Source: Clostridium sp. UBA1056
Lineage (GTDB): Bacteria > Bacillota > Clostridia > Clostridiales > Clostridiaceae
DNA length: 64,000 bases
Direction: 5' to 3'
Assembly: GCA_002316385.1 (NCBI GenBank)
Contig: DCDL01000024.1
Span: 221,749-285,748 of the forward strand
In this document: positions 20,758 to 28,441 of the stretch, in pieces
Numbering within the stretch: the first letter of the stretch is position 1
Layout of the letters: each line of letters opens with the position of its first letter
Translations under genes and position numbers: made by a program
Notes under the pieces: model-generated
What the model was told of the DNA's origin: nothing
The model's database searches: none
What the model saw: only the letters and a program-made list of their open reading frames with translations

Positions 20758-20759
20758 AA

Positions 20760-20855
20760 TTAGATCTCCTTAATTAAATTTTCTATTTCCCTCATAGGTT
20801 TCACTTCTATAAAATCTCTATGTCCAGTAGTAATGGGAGTATTCTTTCTATTATA
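20760..20855 (-). pseudogene. 32-residue C-terminal gene remnant before the GNAT-Nudix gene
   Basis: On the minus strand a frame without a start codon reads NTPITTGHRDFIEVKPMREI and so on, ending in a stop two bases before the GNAT-Nudix ATG. The composition looks like a real protein tail rather than random sequence. An in-frame stop lies just upstream. The original gene is not recognised. Confidence 0.3.
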
Positions 20856-20948
20856 ATTCTAGCACTGTGTCTCTTAAGTCAAACATATAAATATTATACA
20901 CTAATTTGAATATTATGGTTTGAATTTTATGAATTATCCCTATATAAA

Positions 20949-20957
20949 TGTTATAAT
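20949..20957 (+). promoter_or_regulatory. Extended -10 element upstream of the nucleotidyltransferase
   Basis: TG-T-TATAAT at 20949-20957, with no convincing -35. It would start a transcript covering the micro-ORF and the nucleotidyltransferase. Confidence 0.4.
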
Positions 20958-21015
20958 ATAACTACTATTTAAAGTCCATTCAATAAATAAAATTTAAGAT
21001 TAAGGAGAAGCATTA

Positions 21016-21051
21016 ATGAAAAATATGAATTACAGGAAAGAGGTGATATAA
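21016..21051 (+). CDS. 11-residue leader ORF
   Basis: ATG at 21016 encodes MKNMNYRKEVI and stops at 21049-21051, one base before the nucleotidyltransferase start. It has its own AAGGAGA seven bases upstream, and the ribosome binding site of the next gene (GAGGTGAT) lies within it. This arrangement resembles translational coupling or a leader-peptide control. It is short, so chance is possible. Confidence 0.4.
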   Translation: MKNMNYRKEVI

Positions 21052-21052
21052 A

Positions 21053-21820
21053 ATGATGAATGTAACAGCAATATTAGAAAATATAGTAAATAGTTATAAG
21101 AATATCTTAAATAATAATCTTATAGGCATATACCTTCACGGTTCTTTAGTTATGAATTGTTTTAACCCTGATATAAGTGATATAGATTTTTTAGTTATAG
21201 TAAGAGAGCCTTTAGACGTAAGCAACAAAAGAAAACTAATAGATATTTTATTAGAGATATCTAAAGATGGACCAGGAAAAGGTTTTGAGATGAGTGTAAT
21301 TTTAGAAAAAGATGCAAAAAACTTTAGATATCCAACACCATACATACTTCACTATTCTAATTTACATAAAGCAAATTATGAATCTGATTATAACTATTTG
21401 TGTGAAGATGGAGAAGACTCTGATTTGGCTGCGCATATCACAGTGATAATGGCTAGAGGCATTTGTATATATGGGAAACCCAGAGAAGAAGTATTTTCCC
21501 CTATACCAAGAAATTACTACTTAAAATCAGTTTATAATGACATAGAAGATTCAAGAAAAGAAATAATATTTTCTCCAGTATATAAAACTCTTAATCTTTG
21601 CAGAGTTTTATATTATCTTAAAGAAGGATATATTTCTTCAAAAAAAGAAGGTGGACAATGGGCATGTTCTAATCTTCCAAAGGAGTATATAAACACTGTT
21701 GAAGAAGCTTTAAATTGTTATGAGAAGGGAATAGGGGGTAATTTTGATAAAAAGGATATGGTAAGCTTTGCTGATTTCATGATGAAAAGTATAGATAATT
21801 GCCTAAATAGTGAGTTGTAA
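21053..21820 (+). CDS. Aminoglycoside nucleotidyltransferase-like protein (AadA/ANT family)
   Basis: 255 residues. The nucleotidyltransferase core is visible as LHGS (28-31) followed by DISDIDFLV with the metal ligands Asp43 and Asp45. The C-terminal helical domain (YKTLNLCRVLYYLKEGYISS, SKKEGGQWA) corresponds to the DUF4111 part of ANT(3'')/ANT(9) enzymes, which adenylylate streptomycin or spectinomycin. Whether this chromosomal copy gives resistance is not shown by the sequence. Confidence 0.75.
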   Translation: MMNVTAILENIVNSYKNILNNNLIGIYLHGSLVMNCFNPDISDIDFLVIVREPLDVSNKRKLIDILLEISKDGPGKGFEMSVILEKDAKNFRYPTPYILHYSNLHKANYESDYNYLCEDGEDSDLAAHITVIMARGICIYGKPREEVFSPIPRNYYLKSVYNDIEDSRKEIIFSPVYKTLNLCRVLYYLKEGYISSKKEGGQWACSNLPKEYINTVEEALNCYEKGIGGNFDKKDMVSFADFMMKSIDNCLNSEL

Positions 21821-21829
21821 TTATGGATT

Positions 21830-22058
21830 ATGCAAATAGTGCTAAAGTTATATAAAGAAGATGAAGACATAATCTATATAGATTATGTTAAATTTATTCT
21901 CCAAAATATAGACAAGTTAATTATGGAAAAAGTAAGAATTTCTTTATACTAGTGGACATTATTGCTATGAAGAAGTGCTATTTAAAGGCTTAAAAGATAA
22001 ATATGATATATTTAATTATTTGAAAATTACGAAGTTAAATTGTAAGATTAATTTTTAA
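21830..22058 (+). pseudogene. Possible frameshifted gene remnant
   Basis: A 40-codon frame from ATG 21830 (start MQIVLKLYKEDEDIIYIDY) ends at 21952, and a second frame takes over without a start (TSGHYCYEEVLFKGLKDKYD) to a stop at 22056-22058. The two read well as one protein if a one-base shift near 21949 is assumed. No family is recognised. Confidence 0.3.
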
Positions 22059-22090
22059 CAAATATATAATTGATGTAAGGAGTGATAGAA

Positions 22091-22606
22091 TTGTTGAAAT
22101 TAGTTAAGCCTAAACTATCTATGGAAAAAGAATATATGGAATATATTACTGAGTGGGAAGCTACTGGAGAAAAGATTGTTCCTAGTGCATCTCAACAAGA
22201 TGATAAAAACTATAAAGATTTGATATCTACTTGGAAAGAGTATGAATCAGAAAATATGTATGAAAGGGAGAGAGTTCCTTCTTCTATGTATTTTCTAGTA
22301 GATGATGATAATAAAATTTATGGTGCTATAGATATTAGACATGAGTTAAATGACTACTTATTGAAGTATGGGGGACATATAGGATATGGTATAAGACCTT
22401 CTGAGCGTAGAAAGAGCCATGCCTCAAAAATGCTATCTTTAGCACTACCTATAGCAAAAGAATTAGGTATAAATAAGGCATTAATTACTTGTGATAAAAA
22501 TAATATAGGTTCTGCTAAGACTATTATAAATAATGGTGGAATTCTAGAAAATGAAGTTACAAATGAAAATGAAATAACTCAAAGATATTGGATAGAACTT
22601 AAGTAG
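22091..22606 (+). CDS. GNAT family N-acetyltransferase
   Basis: 171 residues from TTG 22091. The acetyl-CoA motif reads GYGIRPSERRKSHASKMLSL and is followed by ALITCDKNNIGSAKTIINNG, the usual C-terminal GNAT helix. The TTG is preferred because AAGGAG lies eight bases upstream; an in-frame GTG at 22082 overlaps that site. Similar proteins acetylate amino groups of small molecules, but no substrate is indicated. Confidence 0.85.
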   Translation: MLKLVKPKLSMEKEYMEYITEWEATGEKIVPSASQQDDKNYKDLISTWKEYESENMYERERVPSSMYFLVDDDNKIYGAIDIRHELNDYLLKYGGHIGYGIRPSERRKSHASKMLSLALPIAKELGINKALITCDKNNIGSAKTIINNGGILENEVTNENEITQRYWIELK

Positions 22607-22636
22607 GTTAATTACTTCAAGGTATTATATTTAAAT

Positions 22637-22665
22637 TTGACAATAGGTAATATCATATTTATAAC
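22637..22665 (+). promoter_or_regulatory. Orphan promoter-like sequence
   Basis: TTGACA (22637-22642), 17-base spacer, TATAAC (22660-22665). No plus-strand gene follows; a stem-loop at 22738-22772 lies about 70 bases downstream. Confidence 0.3.
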
Positions 22666-22737
22666 TCATACCTTATATGGCACATTAAATATTTAATTAA
22701 TAGTATTAATATATTTATTTACTATCATATTAAAATC

Positions 22738-22772
22738 AAGGCATGGGAGTCAAATCATGACCTCCATGCCTT
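22738..22772. repeat. Stem-loop between GNAT and phosphoesterase genes
   Basis: Arms AAGGCATGGGAGTCA and TGACCTCCATGCCTT around AATCA, with a small internal mismatch. It lacks a good T-tract; it could end the GNAT transcript or a short RNA from the promoter at 22637. Confidence 0.5.
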
Positions 22773-22843
22773 TAAAGTAATTATCATAGAAAGCTATTTA
22801 CAGAAATAATTTCACACTTTCTCTTCAAAAGAGGGCTTTTATT

Positions 22844-23338
22844 TTATAATTCTATATTTTTTAATTCAGCAGTAGCTATAACTCCCTCATCACTAATTTC
22901 TATAAAGCCTATATATTTTCCTTTAGCCCAAGGTGATGGCTTAGGAATACTACCTGGATTCATGAATACTATATTTCTATATTCCTCTCTCAGTGGTATA
23001 TGAGTATGTCCAAAGAGTACCACGTCAGCACCAATACTTTCTGCTTTTATAGCTATACTATTCATAGTATTCTTCACATTATATAAGTCTCCATGAGTAA
23101 AGAAAATTTTTACTCCATTAATATTAATAACATTTTCTTTAGGATATATATTAGAAAAATCGCAATTTCCAGCTACTGCGTGTATTTTACCCTTAAAGCT
23201 TTTTTCAATTAATTTTATATCTTCTACACAATCACCTAAATGGATAACTATATCTATTTCAAGATTATTTATGTATTTTGTAACTACTTCTATAGCTCTT
23301 TCATTATGGTGAGTATCTCCAATAAAAGCAATTTTCAT
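22844..23338 (-). CDS. YfcE/MJ0936-type metallophosphoesterase
   Basis: 164 residues. All five motifs of the calcineurin-like fold are present: GDTHHNE (7-13), HLGDCVED, GNCD, THGD and GHTH. Family members are two-metal phosphodiesterases acting on small substrates. Length is typical. A ribosome binding site GGAGGG precedes the ATG at 23338. It appears monocistronic. Confidence 0.9.
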   Translation of the reverse strand: MKIAFIGDTHHNERAIEVVTKYINNLEIDIVIHLGDCVEDIKLIEKSFKGKIHAVAGNCDFSNIYPKENVININGVKIFFTHGDLYNVKNTMNSIAIKAESIGADVVLFGHTHIPLREEYRNIVFMNPGSIPKPSPWAKGKYIGFIEISDEGVIATAELKNIEL

Positions 23339-23523
23339 ATTATCCCTCCAATAATCTAATATTATATAGATTATTATATCATCTATAAATACATAATAAA
23401 ATTTTATTAGTTAATTATTAATATAACCTGTTTGCGTTAGCTAAAAATACTACACTGCTCAATGCTCCATGTTTTATCTAGAATTCTAGAAATAAATATC
23501 CTAAAATTTTCATGGAAGGAACA

Positions 23524-23584
23524 ACTTTTTAAAATGTTTCATATTTAAAAAGTTTACTTTATGACTTTTTAAAATGCTTCATAT
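23524..23584. repeat. Direct repeat pair
   Basis: ACTTTTTAAAATGTTTCATA at 23524-23543 recurs 40 bases later at 23564-23583 with one change. It lies in a gene-free stretch beside the IS relic. Confidence 0.6.
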
Positions 23585-23810
23585 ATAATTAAGTATATTT
23601 GTTCAGCTTATAAGTCTATTTTACTGAAAAGCTCTATTATTTATAATACTGCATACTGCCTTTGTATGAAAATTTAAAAATTATAAAGATGAAGTTAGTA
23701 TAGGAGTAAAAGGGGTCAGAATTACTAATATTGGGAAAGATTTAATGGTAATAGTTATTCCGTAGCTGTATTGATCATTATAATTACATGTCTTATATAG
23801 AGTTGCGAAG

Positions 23811-24369
23811 GTAAACTGTACCCTGGATATACTATGCCTCTGGTAAGTGTGCGTATCTATAAACTATCAAAGATGGCTGTACACGTCAAATACTACCTTA
23901 TGTGTTAGGTGAATTACTTGAATTCCCCATTGTTATGGATACAATACATCTTTTGCTAGCTAATGAAGCCTATACTATGTCAATAGATGTTTATTTGCAT
24001 TAAGATCAAGAATTCACTATACAAGCACTAAGTTTTTCAGAAATTGATAAAATCAAAAGGTTTAACTAAGCCAATATCTCTAAATGGTAATTGTTGGATA
24101 ATGCTCCTCGGGAACTATTTTGGGGATATATGAATGATAAACTAAACCTAAATCAATGTGAAACATTTGAACAACTTAAGCCTGAAATTGATAAATATAT
24201 AGAATACTATAATAATGAGGGATATCAATGGGATCTTATGAAAATGGCACCTAATAAATATTATATATATTTAACTACAGGCATATTCCACATTAAAAAA
24301 GCCACCTAGAATTTAAATTCCAGGTGGATAGCCTGTTTTATTGTGTACTTGACGAAGGGTATAGTTTAC
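23811..24369 (+). mobile_element. Internally deleted IS3-family element
   Basis: Imperfect terminal inverted repeats are visible: GTAAACTGTACCCTGG at 23811-23826 and, reversed, GTAAACTATACCCTTC at 24354-24369 (13 of 16 match). The right end (TACTTGAC followed by the repeat) and the hairpin CCACCT...AGGTGG at 24302-24327 are features of clostridial IS3-group elements as recalled. Only about 560 bases remain, so the left part including orfA is missing. Confidence 0.6.
23828..24309 (+). pseudogene. IS3-family DDE transposase remnant
   Basis: Pieces of an integrase-core protein appear in shifting frames: YASGKCAYL, then TIKDGCTRQILPYVLGELLE to IDVYLH, a stop, DQEFTIQALSFSEI, a stop, NGNCW shifting frame into DNAPRELFWGYMNDKLNL, and the tail EIDKYIEYYNNEGYQWDLMK. 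These match the HSDQG, GNCxDNAPxESFFG and YYNxxRYQ blocks of IS150-like transposases. At least two stops and two frameshifts make it inactive. Confidence 0.8.
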
Positions 24370-24406
24370 CCTTAATACTTTGTCCTACATTTTAATATTA
24401 AAACTT

Positions 24407-24613
24407 TTACTTTTTATTAAGACAATATAAGAATCTAATTAAATTTACACCTGCTAGACCTATTAATATATATATTGCTCTAGCTAGCATATCTGAAAAA
24501 CCAAAGATGAAATGAATAAGATCAAAATTGCAGAGTCCAAATATACCCCAATTAATTGCGCCTATAATAACAAGTATAAATGATATTTTATCCAACAAAC
24601 TGATTTTACACAT
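24407..24613 (-). CDS. DUF378 small membrane protein
   Basis: 68 residues with two membrane segments. The run VIIGAINWGIFGLCNFDLI is the hallmark of DUF378 (Bacillus YuzA type). Function is unknown. A G-rich ribosome binding site (AAGGTGGGGGG) lies upstream of the ATG at 24613. It is monocistronic and next to the IS relic. Confidence 0.85.
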   Translation of the reverse strand: MCKISLLDKISFILVIIGAINWGIFGLCNFDLIHFIFGFSDMLARAIYILIGLAGVNLIRFLYCLNKK

Positions 24614-24750
24614 AAAAACTTTCCCCCCACCTTAATTATATTATTATATGTTAACATCCATTAATATATTTTATGTTTAATATATATGACATACTTGGGG
24701 AAAATAGAACAGTAAAAATAACCTATTATTATAAATAACACGAATTTTAA

Positions 24751-24781
24751 TTGGACGTTAGCTTATAAAGTATGTTATAAT
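24751..24781 (+). promoter_or_regulatory. Probable purB promoter
   Basis: TTGGAC (24751-24756), 19-base spacer and TGT-TATAAT (24773-24781, extended -10). The long spacer lowers certainty. The leader before purB is about 40 bases, so no purine riboswitch is present. Confidence 0.45.
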
Positions 24782-24826
24782 ACTGAATGATATTAGATAA
24801 AAATTTATATTTGTACGGAGGTTGTT

Positions 24827-26257
24827 ATGAGAGATACATATAATTCACCATTAAATACTAGATATGCATCTAAAGAAATGAGCTATATTTTTTCAGATGA
24901 GATGAAATTCAAGACCTGGAGAAAACTTTGGGTTGCATTAGCTGAAGGAGAACAAGAACTAGGATTAAATATAACTGATGAACAAATAAAAGAACTAAGA
25001 GATAATATTGAAAATATTAATTATGAATTAGCTGCCGCTAGGGAAAAAGAAGTTAGACATGATGTAATGAGCCATGTATATGCTTATGGAGTTGTGGCAC
25101 CTTCAGCAAAGGGAATAATACATCTAGGAGCTACTAGCTGCTATGTTGGAGATAACACAGATTTGTTTATCATGAGAGATGCACTTATATTAATTAGAAA
25201 AAAAGTTATAAATGTACTAGATCAATTAAGTAAGTTTGCTTTAAAATATAAAGATCTTCCTACTCTCGGATTTACACATCTTCAGCCAGCCCAACTTACA
25301 ACAGTAGGGAAGAGAGCTACTCTTTGGATGCAAGAGCTATTAATGGATTTAGAAAATCTTGATTTTGTAATTGATAAAATGAAATTTAGGGGAGTAAAGG
25401 GAACTACAGGAACTCAAGCTAGTTTTATGTCTTTATTTAATAATGATGAAGAAAAAGTAAAAAAATTAGATAAGATTGTATGCCAAAAGATGGGCTTTGA
25501 AAAAGCATATCCTGTTACCGGCCAAACTTACTCTAGAAAGTTGGATTCTATAATATTAAATACATTATCAGAAGTAGCTCAAAGTGCATATAAGTTTAGT
25601 AATGATATGAGAATTCTTCAAAATATGAAAGAAATGGAAGAACCTTTTGAAAAACATCAGATAGGATCTTCAGCTATGGCATATAAGAGAAATCCCATGA
25701 GAAGTGAAAGAATTAGTGCGCTTTCAAGATATATAATTGTGAATTCTCTTAATCCAGCAATTACTGCAGCAACTCAATGGTTTGAAAGAACCCTAGATGA
25801 TTCAGCTAATAAGCGTATATCAGTTGCTGAAGCTTTCCTAGCCCTTGATGGAGTACTTAATTTATATATAAATATAACTTCTAATATGGTAGTATATGAA
25901 AAGGTAATAGCTGCCCATGTTAACAGCGAACTACCGTTTATGGCTACAGAAAATATTATGATGGAAGCTGTTAAACGTGGCGGTGATAGACAAGAACTTC
26001 ATGAAAAAATAAGAGTTCATTCCTTAGCTGCTGCAAGACAAGTAAAAGAATTTGGAGAGAAGAATGATTTAATTGAAAGAATCCTAGCTGATGAATCTTT
26101 TGGATTATCAAGAGAAGAAATTTTATCTATTATAGCTCCAAGTAAGTTTACTGGAAGAGCTAGCGGTCAAGTAGTTGATTTTATAGATGAATATATTAAA
26201 CCAGTACTAGATGCTCATAAAAATGAATTAGGTGAACAAGTAGAAATAAACGTATAA
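24827..26257 (+). CDS. purB: Adenylosuccinate lyase
   Basis: 476 residues. It cleaves SAICAR and adenylosuccinate in purine synthesis. The superfamily signature SSAMAYKRNPMRSE (about 292-305) contains the mobile catalytic serine loop, and HLGATSCYVGDN and GFTHLQPAQLTTVGKR are active-site blocks. ACGGAGG precedes the ATG. It is not clustered with other pur genes here, and the structured element at 26261-26410 starts three bases after its stop. Confidence 0.95.
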   Translation: MRDTYNSPLNTRYASKEMSYIFSDEMKFKTWRKLWVALAEGEQELGLNITDEQIKELRDNIENINYELAAAREKEVRHDVMSHVYAYGVVAPSAKGIIHLGATSCYVGDNTDLFIMRDALILIRKKVINVLDQLSKFALKYKDLPTLGFTHLQPAQLTTVGKRATLWMQELLMDLENLDFVIDKMKFRGVKGTTGTQASFMSLFNNDEEKVKKLDKIVCQKMGFEKAYPVTGQTYSRKLDSIILNTLSEVAQSAYKFSNDMRILQNMKEMEEPFEKHQIGSSAMAYKRNPMRSERISALSRYIIVNSLNPAITAATQWFERTLDDSANKRISVAEAFLALDGVLNLYINITSNMVVYEKVIAAHVNSELPFMATENIMMEAVKRGGDRQELHEKIRVHSLAAARQVKEFGEKNDLIERILADESFGLSREEILSIIAPSKFTGRASGQVVDFIDEYIKPVLDAHKNELGEQVEINV

Positions 26258-26260
26258 TAT

Positions 26261-26376
26261 AAACAGAGTTCTTAGCTTCTTCGAAGGTTAGAAATCGTTA
26301 TCCAGGGACGTAGCAGCTCTTTACTCACACTTTGAAGAAGATGGGAGTATTAGAGCTGATAGTCATCGGATAAAAA
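26261..26376 (+). ncRNA. Structured extragenic element with potential pseudoknot
   Basis: Three pairings are visible. CAGCTCT-TACTC (314-326 of this kilobase) pairs with GAGTA-AGAGCTG (345-358). TTATCC (298-303) pairs with GGATAA (368-373). CTTCTTCGAAG (26276-26286) can pair over 11 bases, with one G-U, with CTTTGAAGAAG (26330-26340) in the loop of the first stem. That is either a pseudoknot or an alternative fold. The first 19 bases recur with one change at 63919-63937. A terminator follows. It may be a 3' UTR element or small RNA; no known family is recognised. Confidence 0.5.
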
Positions 26377-26410
26377 TAAGCTGGAATACAATTGTATTCC
26401 AGCTTATTTT
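26373..26410. terminator. Bidirectional terminator
   Basis: Perfect 19-base palindrome arms (26373-26391 and 26392-26410), A-rich on the left and T-rich on the right. It separates purB and the structured element from the convergent CAAX protease gene, whose stop codon lies inside it. Confidence 0.9.
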
Positions 26411-27083
26411 ATGATTCCAAATAGGATAAATCCTACTGTATTAATAGCTAAGTTAGCCGACATGTGAACTATCCAAGATACATAGATATTATTAAACCTT
26501 TCATTAAGGTAATTAAAAATTAATCCTGCTACAAATAGTGAAACTATAAGCAAAATGAACAGTAGGGGAGTAAACCAATTATTCATAATGGCCACATGAT
26601 AAATAGCAAAGGCTAAAGCACTAAAAATATGTGTATGTTTCTAGAAGCAACTCCTTTTAGAGATAAAAAAGAAAATCCTCGAAAGAAGAATTCCTCTAAA
26701 AGAGAGTTAATAAATGTAATATATAATGCTACAAATAAAAAGTTAGTTTTATTTATTCCTATATTATTCTCTAAATTATTGGTAACCATAGAAAAATCAA
26801 AATACGGTCCTAAAATAAAATAAGCTCCTAAAATAAAAATATATATACCTATACCTAATATAAGTGCACAAAGTATACTTGTTTTATTGCCATTAAAAAG
26901 TGATTTAAAGGAAATTGATTTATTTTTTATACATACAATTAAAGGTAAGAGTAGAAAGGTGAACATTTTTATTAAGGATTTTATGAAATAACTAGGTGTA
27001 ATTAAGATTTCTACTAGTGCCATGAGAATACAACCTAATATTACTACAGAGACAATAGATAGGGTAGCTTGTTTATTTTTCAT
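26404..27083 (-). pseudogene. CAAX-type (CPBP) membrane metalloprotease broken by a frameshift
   Basis: The first part (27083 down to 26613, 156 residues, six or so hydrophobic segments) carries LLEEFFFRGF, the EExxxR motif, and then stops after RNIHIFLVL. The next frame carries on without a gap: FSALAFAIYHVAIMNNW with the second His motif, and SWIVHMSANLAIN with the third. Adding one base to the A5 run at 26623-26627 (T5 on the coding strand) restores the protein. AAGGAGGA precedes the ATG. It is either a recent inactivation, a phase-variable tract or a sequencing error. Confidence 0.8.
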
Positions 27084-27312
27084 TGAAAATCCTCCTTATG
27101 TATTTCTAGCATACAAGTTTATAATTTTATTATAATAATTTAATTCCTAAAATATATTATATCATATTGCTTTTATAAAATAAAAATAACATTATTTGAG
27201 CTATTAATACATTACGCAAAAGTATATATGGAGCTATTTTAGCAGGAGTACTATAAACTATAAATAATTTTTTGTTATTTTAAAGGATTTTTACCTTTCT
27301 TCATAGAATAAT

Positions 27313-27344
27313 TAATGTCGTGAAATATAAGTTTCGCGACATTA
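27313..27344. repeat. 13-base inverted repeat upstream of the tyrosine recombinase
   Basis: TAATGTCGTGAAA (27313-27325), spacer TATAAG, TTTCGCGACATTA (27332-27344); one position is a G-T pair. It has no T-tract. Geometry (two arms, six-base spacer) fits either an operator or a tyrosine recombinase core site. Confidence 0.7.
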
Positions 27345-27375
27345 TCATGTAAAAACTAAAAGGGGGATGGATTTT

Positions 27376-28374
27376 ATGAATTCTAAAATAAATTATATGC
27401 AAGATAATTCTCTACCTAAAATATTAAAAGATTATTTAAGTTATCTTTCTTCTGTTAAAGGTGTTTCTAATAACACTTTGGTTGCCTATGCCTACGATCT
27501 AACTTTATTCTTTAAATTTCTTAAAGTGCATAATAATGAAGTCACATTATCCCAAGATGTTATATTTGAAAATATTCCTATTGACAATATATCTTCTGAT
27601 TACCTTAAGGATTTAGAATTGGTTGATTTTTATACTTATCTCTCCTTCTTAGAGAATATAAGAGAAAATGGGAATTATGCAAAAGCTAGAAAGATTGCAT
27701 CCTTGAAGTCTTTTTTCCATTATTTATACTCAAAAGCTAAGCTTATATCTACTAATCCGACTTTAGACTTAGAAAGCCCTAAAATAGGAAAACGCTCCCC
27801 TATTTATTTAACTTTAGATGAAAGTAAAGACTTACTAGCTGTAGCTAATAATAGAGATAAGAATTCACCTAGAGATTTATGTATAATCACCTTATTTTTA
27901 AACTGTGGTTTACGATTATCAGAGCTTTGCAGTATTAACACAGCAAATATTAAGGGTGATACTCTTGCGGTTATTGGTAAAGGAGATAAAGAACGAACCA
28001 TTTATCTCAATAAAGCTTCTATTAAATCCATAAATAAGTATCTTATAGTAAGAAATGAAATTGCGGATAAGGTTCATTGTGAAGATAAGGAAGCATTATT
28101 TATAAGTGGAAAGTATAGAAGGATCAATAAGAGAACAGTGGAAAGAATAATAAAAAAATATGTAGACGCAGCAGGTCTTGATACCGATAAATATACACCT
28201 CATAAGCTAAGGCATACCTCTGCAACTCTCCTTCATAAACATGGTGGTGTAGATGTTAAAACTCTTCAAGAAATACTAGGTCACGAAAACGTAAGTACTA
28301 CTCAAATATATGTTCATGTAGATGATGAAACTTTGAGAGAAGCAGTTAAAGCTCATCCCTTGGGGGATGAATAA
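27376..28374 (+). CDS. Tyrosine recombinase (XerC/XerD-like)
   Basis: 332 residues. An N-terminal SAM-like core-binding domain precedes the catalytic domain. In the longer frame from 27367 the catalytic residues are Arg183 (NCGLRLSEL), Lys205 (IGKGDKER), His279 and Arg282 (HKLRH), His306 (LGHENV) and Tyr315 (TTQIYVHV): all six are present. It may be the chromosome dimer resolvase or a relative. ATG 27376 is preferred, with AAGGGGG nine bases upstream; ATG 27367 abuts that site. An inverted repeat lies just upstream. Confidence 0.9.
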   Translation: MNSKINYMQDNSLPKILKDYLSYLSSVKGVSNNTLVAYAYDLTLFFKFLKVHNNEVTLSQDVIFENIPIDNISSDYLKDLELVDFYTYLSFLENIRENGNYAKARKIASLKSFFHYLYSKAKLISTNPTLDLESPKIGKRSPIYLTLDESKDLLAVANNRDKNSPRDLCIITLFLNCGLRLSELCSINTANIKGDTLAVIGKGDKERTIYLNKASIKSINKYLIVRNEIADKVHCEDKEALFISGKYRRINKRTVERIIKKYVDAAGLDTDKYTPHKLRHTSATLLHKHGGVDVKTLQEILGHENVSTTQIYVHVDDETLREAVKAHPLGDE

Positions 28375-28380
28375 AATAAC

Positions 28381-28421
28381 AAAGGATAATAGCTATAGAT
28401 TTTATAGTTATTATCCTTTTT
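28381..28421. terminator. Terminator between recombinase and ABC-F remnant
   Basis: 17-base arms AAAGGATAATAGCTATA and TATAGTTATTATCCTTT (one G-U pair), loop GATTT, followed by T residues. Confidence 0.9.
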
Positions 28422-28441
28422 CCGATTAATCGTAGAGTCTA

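Noticed and set aside
24840..24860. Purine riboswitch before purB
   Set aside because: The leader is only about 40 bases, too short for the aptamer.
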